The notes: generated by a model from the sequence alone, not told the origin. 64,000 bases of DNA from 39-52-133 sp035531075 (GCA_035531075.1 DATKTO010000039.1:1-64000); one strand, 5' to 3'. Shown: positions 1 through 7,726, numbered from the stretch's first letter. Translations and numbers: made by a program.

Positions 1-14
1 TACATACGTATGTG

Positions 15-219
15 AAAGTAGGTCATCGTCAGACTCCTTACAAAGCAAAAACCCCCGCCCCAAAAGGCGGGGGTTTTTGCTTTTGTGCAGTCCAACAATA
101 ATGACCTACTTGAACGAAGTGACCACCTGCCACGAAGGGGCCGGTGGCGGTGAAGGCTAACATTCGCTTCTGAATGTTAAGCCCTGCAGGGGCGGCCGCA
201 GCCAAAGTAGGTCATCGTC
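15..219. repeat. 16-bp direct repeat AAAGTAGGTCATCGTC with an inverted partial copy between
   Basis: Exact 16-bp copies lie at 15-30 and 204-219, and the inverted 11-bp core lies at 101-111. The right copy runs into TCCGCAGATGACACAG (218-233), which recurs inverted at 44979-44994 between gltD and hemE. This looks like a dispersed repeat family or element ends. No transposase is nearby. Confidence 0.5.
45..80. terminator. Perfect 15-bp hairpin terminator, bidirectional
   Basis: GCAAAAACCCCCGCC (45-59) pairs perfectly with 66-80 across a 6-nt loop. There is an A tract on the left and a T tract on the right, so it could terminate transcription from either side. The gene it serves is outside the window or lost. 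Confidence 0.8.
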
Positions 220-280
220 CGCAGATGACACAGGAATGTGGATTTCCTCGACTTGGTAAAATTCCGAGAGGCTCTGGAAC

Positions 281-308
281 TTGACTGCATACGCCAATGG
301 CGTATAGT
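281..308 (+). promoter_or_regulatory. Toxin-antitoxin promoter with a 17-bp palindromic operator
   Basis: The -35 TTGACT (281-286) and -10 TATAGT (303-308) are 16 bp apart. A perfect palindrome, ATACGCCA-A-TGGCGTAT (289-305), fills the spacer and overlaps the -10. This is the expected place for an operator of a self-repressing toxin-antitoxin complex. The toxin ATG at 314 coincides with the predicted transcription start, so the mRNA may be leaderless. Confidence 0.7.
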
Positions 309-313
309 AAACC

Positions 314-625
314 ATGATTTTCATAGAGACCCCGACATTCACCCGCCTGATTTCAGAGCTGCTGGAAGACGGGGAGTATTCAAAACTTCAAACGGAATTA
401 TGCAACCGCCCTGACGCTGGTGACCTCATTAAAAATGGTGGCGGTATCCGCAAGCTGCGTTGGAAACGCGCCGGGACCGGCAAGAGCGGCGGCATACGGG
501 TGATCTATTACTGGCTCACCGAAGACAACCAGATATTAATGCTCGTGGCCTATCCGAAAAGCGTCAAGGACAATTTGACTGACAAAGAAACGGCAATCTT
601 GCGCACCCTAGTTAAGGAATTATAA
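314..625 (+). CDS. RelE/HigB-family toxin of a type II toxin-antitoxin pair
   Basis: The 103-residue basic protein has the size and C-terminal pattern of RelE/ParE-fold toxins: a central GGGIRKLRWKR basic strand, then GGIRVIYYW and ILMLVAYPKS, the usual RelE/HigB core strands. Such toxins are usually ribosome-dependent mRNases. The gene lies first, 2 nt before the antitoxin, the order found in HigBA-type loci. No Shine-Dalgarno sequence precedes the ATG, and the -10 box ends only 5 nt upstream, so translation may be leaderless. The family call is good; the exact subfamily is not proven. Confidence 0.85.
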   Translation: MIFIETPTFTRLISELLEDGEYSKLQTELCNRPDAGDLIKNGGGIRKLRWKRAGTGKSGGIRVIYYWLTEDNQILMLVAYPKSVKDNLTDKETAILRTLVKEL

Positions 626-627
626 AC

Positions 628-918
628 ATGGACAAGACATTATTTGAATCCCTCAAGCAAGGCCTGAAAGAGGCGGTAGCAATTCGACGTGGCGAACTTG
701 CACCAGGGCGAGTGACAGAAATCAGCCCACCCGATGCCAAGTTAGTACGAGCCAAGGTTGGATTAAGCCAAACCGAATTTGCACAACTCATTGGAGTAAA
801 AGTGGCTACGCTCAGAAACTGGGAGCAGCACCGCCGCCACCCCACGGGGCCGGCAGCTGCATTGCTGACCATTGTAGAGAAAGAGCCCGAAGCAGCGCTT
901 AGAGCTTTGCACAATTAG
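628..918 (+). CDS. HTH antitoxin, NadS/HigA-like
   Basis: The 96-residue protein has an N-terminal toxin-contact region and a C-terminal Cro/C1-type helix-turn-helix. The segment AKVGLSQTEFAQLIGVKVAT, followed by LRNWEQHRRHP, is the classic XRE signature, at about residues 49-80. It resembles NadS-family regulators that sit beside RelE-like toxins. It starts 2 nt after the toxin stop, with AAGGA about 10 nt upstream, and is cotranscribed. It probably neutralises the toxin and, with it, binds the palindrome at 289-305. Confidence 0.87.
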   Translation: MDKTLFESLKQGLKEAVAIRRGELAPGRVTEISPPDAKLVRAKVGLSQTEFAQLIGVKVATLRNWEQHRRHPTGPAAALLTIVEKEPEAALRALHN

Positions 919-945
919 ATGTAGTATATTGGGTTACCATTAGGG

Positions 946-1050
946 ATGGCAGGACATGCTACATGGATAGACCTGACCCTATGGCTCGATGAGCGTGATT
1001 TCAAGGCTTACCCAGGTTTGAAATTGGAAAATTGGACAGAGAATCATTGA
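946..1050 (+). CDS. Possible small protein or gene remnant, 34 aa
   Basis: An open frame from ATG to TGA encodes MAGHATWIDLTLWLDERDF and a further 15 residues ending NWTENH. The composition looks protein-like (three Trp, acidic and basic clusters), and GGG sits directly before the start, too close for an ideal Shine-Dalgarno. It may be the tail of a broken gene in this accessory patch. The function is unknown. Confidence 0.2.
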   Translation: MAGHATWIDLTLWLDERDFKAYPGLKLENWTENH

Positions 1051-1088
1051 AAGTATAAAAATTTTGTGCAACAAATATGGAGTTTTCA

Positions 1089-1514
1089 ATGAACAAAATA
1101 TTTTTGATAATTCTACTAACTGCTGTCAGCTGTAGCTCTATGGCAGAAGATGCCTATCATGTATATGGTTGTCCAACAGAGAAAGATGCAAATTCTTGTT
1201 CTAAATCTTGTACAAAATCTGATACCAAATGGGATTTTAAAGTGAATATATCAAATGGAGTAGTTCTCCAAAATGCTACTAATAAAGGAGTAACCAGAAC
1301 CTTTAGTTTGGAAAACTGTAAAATTGCAAATGTTGATAATTGGGTATGTGGTAGTGGGGTGTCAATTAGAAGGGATAACAAAGTTGATATTGATGAGCAA
1401 CGAATGGCAAACGGAGTTTTTGTATCGCTCTTCACTATACACAATCCCAACGGTTGGCCGACTTCACATAACTCATGCGCAAAAAAAATAAGTTTATTTG
1501 GTCTTTTTGATTAG
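1089..1514 (+). CDS. Small secreted Cys-containing protein, unknown function
   Basis: This 141-residue product has a clear Sec signal peptide: Lys at residue 3, a hydrophobic core IFLIILLTAVSCSS, and probable cleavage after SMA near residue 20. The mature part has six cysteines, compatible with three disulphides in the periplasm. The start at 1089 is preferred because GGAG lies 6 nt upstream; an upstream in-frame ATG at 1077 would put MEFS before the signal. The gene is strikingly AT-rich against its GC-rich neighbours, which points to recent transfer. No family was recognised. Confidence 0.6.
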   Translation: MNKIFLIILLTAVSCSSMAEDAYHVYGCPTEKDANSCSKSCTKSDTKWDFKVNISNGVVLQNATNKGVTRTFSLENCKIANVDNWVCGSGVSIRRDNKVDIDEQRMANGVFVSLFTIHNPNGWPTSHNSCAKKISLFGLFD

Positions 1515-1600
1515 GAGAATGTCTGAAAACATCTACAAATAGAACTTGTATGCATGGCTAAAGCAGAGCCAGCAACGTTCCTAGTCACTTGTTAAAGTCC

Positions 1601-2164
1601 TTAGACATTGCTTGTGTATGCATCTTCGTGACGACCAAGAATATCAGTGGCCTTGATTGATGAGAAAACCCTATTGAATTTCGCAAGTAGGTCTCGAGCA
1701 AAGATGTCCGTAGACTCAGGGTCACCCACAATTAGGTCTCGTCGTAATAAATCCAAGCCCGCAGGACTCCGATTAGAAGTCACTGGAGTCTTGACCCCCG
1801 ACTTCTCCATCTTCGCAGCGGGCATACGAACTACAGAGAGAAGCTTTTTAAGTTGGATCAATTCATCAAGCACTTGCTGATTGAAGCAGGCATTGGCTTG
1901 GCACATGGTTCGGACCACTTCATATGCCCCAAGAATCCAAAGCCACATCAGCGACTCTGCACGGATGATCCGCCCATAATCAATGGCCTGCTTCGAAAAA
2001 CCCCCGTCGAGGTTCTCGATAACTTCGTCTGAAATAGCAAAAAGCACCTGCACTCGACCAGACAAAAAGTGCGAGAAAGCAATAAGCGGATCGCGCTCGA
2101 CCATCTGCTCCCAAGTGGGGTTGACAAGTACACTCTTAAAATGATCGCGCATTTTCATCTGCAT
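1601..2164 (-). CDS. Hypothetical protein, about 187 aa
   Basis: The frame encodes a mostly helical soluble protein without signal peptide or clear membrane segment. The middle (YGRIIRAESLMWLWILGAYEV, about residues 63-83) is hydrophobic with several aromatics and could be a buried helix; the C-terminal half is charged. Several Met codons lie within the first five residues and no strong Shine-Dalgarno sequence selects one. It stands alone downstream of trpE in the accessory patch. No family was recognised and no function is offered. Confidence 0.5.
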   Translation of the reverse strand: MQMKMRDHFKSVLVNPTWEQMVERDPLIAFSHFLSGRVQVLFAISDEVIENLDGGFSKQAIDYGRIIRAESLMWLWILGAYEVVRTMCQANACFNQQVLDELIQLKKLLSVVRMPAAKMEKSGVKTPVTSNRSPAGLDLLRRDLIVGDPESTDIFARDLLAKFNRVFSSIKATDILGRHEDAYTSNV

Positions 2165-2359
2165 TGTCTAATTTTAGATAACAGTAAAATATTGCACCAA
2201 AAAATTTCCGGCCAAAAATTGTGTGTTTATGAAAATAAAGACGCTATTAAAAAATATGTAGGGTCAGTCTCGACATATTTCGCATTTTGACCCAGTTCCG
2301 CTACTCGGTGTCGGAACAACGGGGGAATAAACCCAGAGGTTTTGCATAGTGTCGGTTAC
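2165..2359. other. AT-rich spacer with overlapping hairpins
   Basis: No gene is seen. Two overlapping inverted repeats occur: AAATATGT/ACATATTT (2252-2259 and 2273-2280) and GGGTCA/TGACCC (2261-2266 and 2288-2293). They may be a worn REP-like element. No good terminator is seen after trpE. Confidence 0.35.
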
Positions 2360-3847
2360 TTACCTATGCACCTTCGCATCCAACCCATCCAAAACCATCT
2401 CAGCTGCCCTTAGTACAGCCCGCGCCTTATTCTGCGTTTCCATCCATTCGCTCTCAGGCACCGAGTCGGCCACAATTCCCGCGCCGGCTTGCACAAACAA
2501 GGTATTGTTTTTCACAACCGCAGTACGCAATGCAATCGCCAGATCCATATCGCCATTGAATCCCAAATACCCAACTGCACCCGCATAAACACCGCGCTTG
2601 CTAGGCTCCAGCTCATCGATAATCTCCATCGCGCGCACCTTTGCTGCACCACTCACCGTACCTGCGGGGAAAGTCGCCTTGAGCACATCTATCGTGTTCA
2701 TTCCAGGCTTCAGCTTTGCCTCGACGTTGGAAACGATATGCATCACATGCGAGTAGCGCTCGATCACCATCTTGTCGGTGAGTTTCACACTGCCGTGTTC
2801 GGCTACGCGGCCTATGTCGTTGCGGCCAAGGTCGATCAGCATCAGGTGTTCGGCCAGTTCTTTAGGATCGGCCAGCAATTCTTCAGCCAGATCGGCATCC
2901 TGCTCTGGTGTCTTGCCACGTGGACGGGTACCGGCGATGGGGCGCACGGTGACGTTGTCGCCTTCCAGGCGCACCAGAATTTCGGGGGAAGCGCCGACCA
3001 CGTGGTGGTCGTCCATGTTGTAATAGAACATGTAGGGCGAAGGGTTGATGCTGCGCAGCGCACGGTACAGCGACAGAGGTGAACCGGGGAAGGGTTGTGC
3101 CATGCGCTGTGACAGTACTACCTGCATGATGTCGCCATCAAAAATATAGCGTTTGGCCTTTTCGACGGCATACTTGAATGCTTCTTCGCCAAATTCCGAT
3201 TGTGCTTCGTATGCCGTAAATGGTGGTGCATCCGGAATTTTGACGGGCTCACGTAATGCACGTTGCAGGGAATCGAGGCGCTGCTTGGCGTGTTTGTAGG
3301 CATCTTTTTGTGAGGTATCGGCATACACGATAAAGGTCAGCTTGCCGGACAGGTTGTCCACCACTGCCAACTGTTCTGTGAGCATCAGCAGAATGTCCGG
3401 TGTGCCGATGACGTCCTTTTTCTGCGTCTGCGCCAAACGTGGCTCAATGTAACGCACCGTGTCATAGCCGAAATAGCCAGCCAGTCCGCCGGTAAAGCGC
3501 GGCAGACCGGACAACGGGGCCACCTTGAATTGCGACTGATAGTGCTGGATAAAGTCCAGCGGATTTTCCACGGTGTGTGTGCGATCGCCAGAAGGCTGGG
3601 TCAGTGTAACGGACTTGCCGTGCACAGTTATGCGTGTATGGGCAGGCAGGCCGATAAAAGAATATCGCCCAAAGCGTTCGCCACCTTGCACCGATTCCAG
3701 CAGATAGGAATAGGGTTTGTTGGCAAGCTTGAGATAAAGCGAAAGCGGCGTGTCGAGATCGGCAAAGGTTTCGGCAACCAGCGGAATGCGGTTGTAGCCT
3801 TGTTTGACGAGTTCATTGAATGCTTGTTCGGTGATGGGATGCAACAT
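2360..3847 (-). CDS. trpE: Anthranilate synthase component I
   Basis: This 495-residue chorismate-utilising enzyme makes anthranilate from chorismate with TrpG-supplied ammonia, the first step of tryptophan synthesis. Family motifs are intact: GTRPRGKTPEQ (about residue 302), HLMLIDLGRNDIGR (about 330) and AGAGIVADSVPESEW near the C-terminus. The N-terminal half carries the regulatory Trp-binding region. The start at 3847 is fixed by AGGAGG 5 nt upstream; a longer frame to 3919 runs through repeat DNA. It follows rpe and gph as in many proteobacteria, but trpG does not follow within the window. Confidence 0.96.
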   Translation of the reverse strand: MLHPITEQAFNELVKQGYNRIPLVAETFADLDTPLSLYLKLANKPYSYLLESVQGGERFGRYSFIGLPAHTRITVHGKSVTLTQPSGDRTHTVENPLDFIQHYQSQFKVAPLSGLPRFTGGLAGYFGYDTVRYIEPRLAQTQKKDVIGTPDILLMLTEQLAVVDNLSGKLTFIVYADTSQKDAYKHAKQRLDSLQRALREPVKIPDAPPFTAYEAQSEFGEEAFKYAVEKAKRYIFDGDIMQVVLSQRMAQPFPGSPLSLYRALRSINPSPYMFYYNMDDHHVVGASPEILVRLEGDNVTVRPIAGTRPRGKTPEQDADLAEELLADPKELAEHLMLIDLGRNDIGRVAEHGSVKLTDKMVIERYSHVMHIVSNVEAKLKPGMNTIDVLKATFPAGTVSGAAKVRAMEIIDELEPSKRGVYAGAVGYLGFNGDMDLAIALRTAVVKNNTLFVQAGAGIVADSVPESEWMETQNKARAVLRAAEMVLDGLDAKVHR

Positions 3848-3864
3848 GCAAACCTCCTGTATCT

Positions 3865-3955
3865 TGTAGGTTGGGTTAGCGGCTTCATCGCGTAACCCAA
3901 CATTTCGCGTTAACAACACATGTTGGGTTACGCAGAAACGTTAACCCAACCTACA
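3865..3955. repeat. Nested REP-like inverted repeat between gph and trpE
   Basis: The outer arms TGTAGGTTGGGTTA (3865-3878) and its exact complement (3942-3955) enclose inner arms TAACCCAACA (3893-3902) and TGTTGGGTTA (3921-3930). This four-part arrangement of one word is typical of REP/BIME elements common in proteobacteria. It lies in the gph-trpE spacer and could form alternative hairpins in the mRNA. Confidence 0.75.
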
Positions 3956-4008
3956 TAAACATCAGTACCATCGCCAGACTGAATTTTTAAGGAGTTGTTT
4001 TGTCATGT

Positions 4009-4695
4009 TTAAACGCGTTTGATCAAAGGCATCAAGGCTGACAGGTCAGGAATCACCGCATCCACATTGAGTGAAGCAACCGGCTCGCCATGGTTGTAAC
4101 CATACGGTACGCAGATGATAGGGCAGCCTGCAGCGCGAGCTGCCTGTGCATCACTCAGTGAATCACCCACCAGTAAAAGATTTTCAATAGGCACGCCGAA
4201 AAACTTGGCCGAGTGCAGCAAAGGCATTGGGTGTGGCTTTTTCTCGGGCAGTGTGTCGCCTGCAACCACGATTTCGAAATAAGGCGCGAGGCCGGAATTT
4301 TTCAAAATGGGTGTGGTGTAGCGTTCAACCTTGTTGGTGATGCAGCCTAATCTGAAACCGGCTGCTTTCATGGCATCCAGACCCTGAACCACATTCTGGA
4401 AAGGTTTGCTGTTGCATGAAAGTTCGGTGTAATGCTTTTCGTAAATCGGCAGTGCTTTATCGAACAAGGCAGCATCCGGCTCGGCATACATGTCGCCCGT
4501 CAATGCGCGCTTGACCAGCCAGTGAATACCGTTGCCGATATAGCTCTTTAGCAGGTCTTGCGATACGGGAGCACGCCCCATGTCACGCAACATGCGGTTG
4601 GCCGATTCGGCCAGCTCAGGAGCCGTGTGCAGCAAGGTACCGTCGAGGTCGATAACGATCGCTTTGACCGGCAGCGGAAAGTTTTTGAATGCCAT
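4009..4695 (-). CDS. gph: Phosphoglycolate phosphatase
   Basis: This 228-residue HAD-superfamily hydrolase removes phosphate from 2-phosphoglycolate, a product of RuBisCO oxygenation and of DNA repair. HAD motif I is DLDGTLL (from residue 16), motif II lies in CITNKV, and motif IV is GDSLSDAQAA. The ATG at 4695 shares its A with the rpe stop (TGATG), which argues for translational coupling; a GTG lies one codon upstream. The rpe-gph-trpE order is a conserved proteobacterial arrangement. Confidence 0.93.
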   Translation of the reverse strand: MAFKNFPLPVKAIVIDLDGTLLHTAPELAESANRMLRDMGRAPVSQDLLKSYIGNGIHWLVKRALTGDMYAEPDAALFDKALPIYEKHYTELSCNSKPFQNVVQGLDAMKAAGFRLGCITNKVERYTTPILKNSGLAPYFEIVVAGDTLPEKKPHPMPLLHSAKFFGVPIENLLLVGDSLSDAQAARAAGCPIICVPYGYNHGEPVASLNVDAVIPDLSALMPLIKRV

Positions 4696-5381
4696 CACTT
4701 GCCAACTTTAGCCAGTTCGGCACGCATTTCAGCGATGACGGTGTTGTAGTGGTTCTTGTCTTTGTCGTTCTTCTTGCCGAACACTGCAGAGCCAGCCACA
4801 AAGGTATCCACGCCTGCTTCAGCCACTTCGCGGATGTTGGCAGGGCCTACGCCACCATCGATTTCCAGGCGAATTTTGAGGCCGGATGCATCGATCATCT
4901 TGCGTACCTGGCGGGCCTTGGCCAGGGTATGCGGAATGAATTTCTGACCGCCGAAACCGGGGTTAACCGACATCAGCAATACCATGTCCAGTTTGGGCAG
5001 CATGTATTCAAGCACGTCGAGTGGCGTGGCAGGATTGAATACCAGACCAGCCTTGCAGCCATTTTCCTTGATCAAGCCAATGGTGCGGTCGATATGCTCG
5101 GAAGCCTCAGGGTGGAAGGTGATGTAGGTAGCGCCGGCCTTGGCAAAGTCGGGAATGATGCGGTCAACAGGTTTCACCATCAGATGCACGTCGATCGGGG
5201 CAGTGACGCCATGCTTGCGCAATGCTTCGCATACCAGCGGGCCGATAGTCAGATTGGGCACGTAATGATTGTCCATTACGTCAAAGTGCACGATATCCGC
5301 ACCGGAGGCGAGAACGTTATCTACTTCTTCGCCCAGTCTGGCAAAGTTTGCGGAAAGAATGCTGGGTGCGATCTGGTACAT
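4695..5381 (-). CDS. rpe: Ribulose-phosphate 3-epimerase
   Basis: This 228-residue TIM-barrel enzyme interconverts ribulose 5-phosphate and xylulose 5-phosphate in the pentose phosphate and Calvin cycles. Metal- and substrate-binding motifs are complete: HFDVMDNHYVPNLTIGP (about 35-50), HLMV, SVNPGFGGQKF (about 140) and EIDGGV (about 175). AAGGA lies about 9 nt before the ATG. It is the first gene of a minus-strand rpe-gph-trpE group; a possible -10 (TAGAAT on the minus strand, 5418-5423) lies upstream. Confidence 0.97.
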   Translation of the reverse strand: MYQIAPSILSANFARLGEEVDNVLASGADIVHFDVMDNHYVPNLTIGPLVCEALRKHGVTAPIDVHLMVKPVDRIIPDFAKAGATYITFHPEASEHIDRTIGLIKENGCKAGLVFNPATPLDVLEYMLPKLDMVLLMSVNPGFGGQKFIPHTLAKARQVRKMIDASGLKIRLEIDGGVGPANIREVAEAGVDTFVAGSAVFGKKNDKDKNHYNTVIAEMRAELAKVGK

Positions 5382-5491
5382 GGCGTGTCCTTAACAGAAT
5401 ATGAATTTGAAGCGTGCATTCTACCCGAAACTCGCTGACCCGATAAATGGGCAAAAGTTCAACCTTGTTTCGCAAAGGGTTGAACTAATCT

Positions 5492-5500
5492 TGCTATAAA
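5492..5500 (+). promoter_or_regulatory. Extended -10 promoter for apaG
   Basis: TGCTATAAA carries the TGn extension plus a -10-like hexamer about 26 nt before the apaG start. No -35 at correct spacing is convincing, as is usual for extended -10 promoters. Confidence 0.45.
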
Positions 5501-5525
5501 GTGAAAAATGCGGTGAAATGACAAA

Positions 5526-5906
5526 ATGGAAAATAATGCATCGAAAATACAAATTGTTGCCCAGGTAAAATATCTCGCGGAGCAGTCCGACGAGGCGGAT
5601 AACCGCTTTGTTTTCTCCTATACCATCACCCTCACCAATAATGGGGATAGCACCGTGCAACTGCTCAGCCGCCACTGGATCATCACTGACGCCAACAATC
5701 AGGTGCAGGAAGTGCGCGGGCAGGGTGTAGTGGGTGAGCAGCCTGTAATTAAGCCGGGACAGAGTTTTGGCTATACCAGCGGAACGGTGTTATCAACGCC
5801 GGTCGGCACCATGACTGGCAGCTACCAGATGGTAGTCGAAGATGGCGCAAAATTCGATGCACCGATTCCACAGTTTGTCCTGAGCGTACCGCGCGTCCTT
5901 CATTAG
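5526..5906 (+). CDS. apaG: ApaG-family protein
   Basis: The 126-residue protein is a single ApaG/F-box-A beta-sandwich domain. The family pattern is visible: FSYTITLTNNGDSTVQLLSR, HWIITDANN, the Gly-rich loop GQGVVGEQPVIKPGQ, YTSG, and a MTGSYQMV strand. ApaG has been linked to Co2+/Mg2+ homeostasis and, in other species, to nucleotide-linked signalling; the biochemical role is not settled. It is divergent from rpe and is followed by a methyltransferase and mltA on the same strand. Confidence 0.93.
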   Translation: MENNASKIQIVAQVKYLAEQSDEADNRFVFSYTITLTNNGDSTVQLLSRHWIITDANNQVQEVRGQGVVGEQPVIKPGQSFGYTSGTVLSTPVGTMTGSYQMVVEDGAKFDAPIPQFVLSVPRVLH

Positions 5907-5933
5907 CTTTGGCTTAATTCGGCCCGCCTGAGC

Positions 5934-6533
5934 ATGTCCCTTCAAACCAGCTACCGTTTTATTGCACCTTTCTACGATGTATTTCTGGCGCGGGCAACGG
6001 CTGGCTCGCGGCAGCGCAGTCTGTCCCGCTTGCCGCAGGGGCCGGCGCGCGTCCTGCTGAGCGGGGCGGGCACAGGACTCGATTTCCCCTTTTTACAGGC
6101 CAGCCATGAATACACAGCACTCGATCTGACTGCTGCCATGCTGACGCGCGCGCAAAGCAGAGCGCGTCATCTGCATATGCAATGGGTACAGGGCGATAGC
6201 ATGGCATTGCCTTTTGCCGATGAGTATTTTGATTATGTGGTGCTGCACCTTATTGTTGCTGTTGTGCCGCACCCTGAACGGTGCTTGGCTGAAGCGGCAC
6301 GCGTGCTCAAAGCGGGTGGCCGAATTTATATTTTTGACAAATTTTTGCGCCCCGGGGAACGTGCATGGGTGCGCCGCAGTCTTAGCTTGATAATCGCAAA
6401 ACTTGCTACACGTCTGGATGTTGTGTTTGAGGAGGTGCTGGCCAGTACGCCAAGCTTGAGCCTGGTATCAGATGAGCCGATATTGGCGGGCGGCTGGTTT
6501 CGCCTGATTGAATTAGTGAAGAAAGAATCATGA
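5934..6533 (+). CDS. Class I SAM-dependent methyltransferase
   Basis: The 199-residue protein has the Rossmann-like methyltransferase core: motif I VLLSGAGTGLDFPFL (about residues 40-54), an acidic residue at the end of strand 2 (ALDLTAAML), GDSMALPFAD, then YVVLHLIVAVVPHPERCLAEA and VLKAGGRIYIFDKFL. It belongs to the UbiE/phospholipid-methyltransferase-like group, but the substrate cannot be read from the sequence. Its stop overlaps the mltA start, suggesting coupling. Met 1 is 27 nt after the apaG stop. Confidence 0.8.
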   Translation: MSLQTSYRFIAPFYDVFLARATAGSRQRSLSRLPQGPARVLLSGAGTGLDFPFLQASHEYTALDLTAAMLTRAQSRARHLHMQWVQGDSMALPFADEYFDYVVLHLIVAVVPHPERCLAEAARVLKAGGRIYIFDKFLRPGERAWVRRSLSLIIAKLATRLDVVFEEVLASTPSLSLVSDEPILAGGWFRLIELVKKES

Positions 6534-7726
6534 TGAACAAGCAAGTATGGTGGTTTGGAATATTGGCAGTGAGTGTGCTGCTTGCGGCATGCAAAACCAC
6601 GCCCGTGGTAAAGCATCGTACCGCGGTGACACCTCCTTCGGCAGTGGTTGCTCCCCCTGTGGTATCTGCGCCAACACCGCTGTTTGCACCCAGTAAATGG
6701 GAGGTGTTGCCGGAATGGGCAACGCTAGATCTCACGCCGTCGTGGGCTGCGCTGTTGCAGAGCTGCCGCGTACTCAAGGCCAAGCCACAGTGGCAGCCAA
6801 TTTGCGCCGGTGCGGAGGCAGTGGATAAAAATGACGGTGTAGCGCAGCGCGCATTTTATGAGGACAGGCTTACGCCGTACCAGGTGTTTAATCCGGATGG
6901 CAGCGAGCAGGGGGTGATCACTGGCTACTACGAACCTTTGCTCAAGGGCAGCCGCTTCAAGAGTGCGCGCTTCCGCTACCCGCTGTATGCCGCACCTGAC
7001 GACATGCTGGAGATAGACTTGGGCGATGCCTATCCCCAGCTCAAGGGCCAGCGTTTGCGCGGGCGTTTGTCGGGCAAGCGTGTCGTGCCCTATTACAAGC
7101 GCGCCGAGATTGATGCGGGCACCGATGGACTCAGGGGGCGTGAATTATTCTGGGTTGAAAATGCAGTCGAATTATTCTTCTTGCAGATTCAGGGCTCAGG
7201 ACGCATTGAGCTGGTGGATGGGCGACAAATCAAAGTGGGATATGCTGACCAAAATGGCCACCCCTATGTTTCCGTCGGAAAAAAACTGATCGAGATGGGC
7301 GAGATGAGGCTGGAAGACGCCTCCATGCAGGGCATCAAAGTTTGGGGAGAAAAGAATCCGGACAAACTGATGGCGCTACTGGAACAGAATCCCAGTTATG
7401 TATTCTTCCGCGAATTGCCGGATACGCTGGGCACCCCGCTTGGCGCACTGGGTGTGCCGCTCACCAACGAATACAGCATTGCGGTAGACCCGCGCAGTAT
7501 CCCGCTGGGCTCGCCCGTATTCCTTGCCACAACACAGCCCAACAGTACCACGCCGCTCAATCGCTTGATGCTGGCGCAGGACACCGGCGGCGCCATCAGG
7601 GGACCGGTGCGCGCAGATTTCTTCTGGGGATTCGGTGAAAAAGCCGGTGCACAGGCCGGGCGCATGAAACAGCAGGGGCGCATGTGGGTTCTGTTTCCTA
7701 AGGGCGGAGAACCCGTGCAATTTTAG
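6530..7726 (+). CDS. mltA: Membrane-bound lytic murein transglycosylase A
   Basis: This 398-residue lipoprotein cleaves peptidoglycan glycan strands, giving 1,6-anhydromuropeptides, at the inner face of the outer membrane. The lipobox LLAAC ends at Cys 21. The MltA and 3D domains are recognised by GVITGYYEPLLKGSR (about 125-140), LFFLQIQGSGRI (about 215) and the C-terminal QDTGGAIRGPVRADFFWG, which holds the catalytic Asp. The first ATG overlaps the upstream stop (ATGA); a second ATG follows immediately. Confidence 0.95.
   Translation: MMNKQVWWFGILAVSVLLAACKTTPVVKHRTAVTPPSAVVAPPVVSAPTPLFAPSKWEVLPEWATLDLTPSWAALLQSCRVLKAKPQWQPICAGAEAVDKNDGVAQRAFYEDRLTPYQVFNPDGSEQGVITGYYEPLLKGSRFKSARFRYPLYAAPDDMLEIDLGDAYPQLKGQRLRGRLSGKRVVPYYKRAEIDAGTDGLRGRELFWVENAVELFFLQIQGSGRIELVDGRQIKVGYADQNGHPYVSVGKKLIEMGEMRLEDASMQGIKVWGEKNPDKLMALLEQNPSYVFFRELPDTLGTPLGALGVPLTNEYSIAVDPRSIPLGSPVFLATTQPNSTTPLNRLMLAQDTGGAIRGPVRADFFWGFGEKAGAQAGRMKQQGRMWVLFPKGGEPVQF

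Larger units (their letters stand above)
1..313. other. Gene-free left edge with short repeats, a terminator and a promoter
   Basis: No credible gene is seen here. The stretch holds a 12-bp palindrome (2-13), a strong hairpin terminator (45-80), three copies of an 11-bp word AAGTAGGTCAT (16-26, inverted at 101-111, direct at 205-215), a hairpin with 8-bp arms TAACATTC/GAATGTTA (158-165 and 172-179), and the promoter of the toxin-antitoxin pair at its right end. The density of short repeats suggests a recombination or insertion scar, which is inference. Confidence 0.6.

Noticed and set aside
3848..3919. Longer trpE N-terminus beginning at 3919
   Set aside because: The extra 24 codons run through the REP-like repeat and lack a ribosome site; AGGAGG supports 3847.
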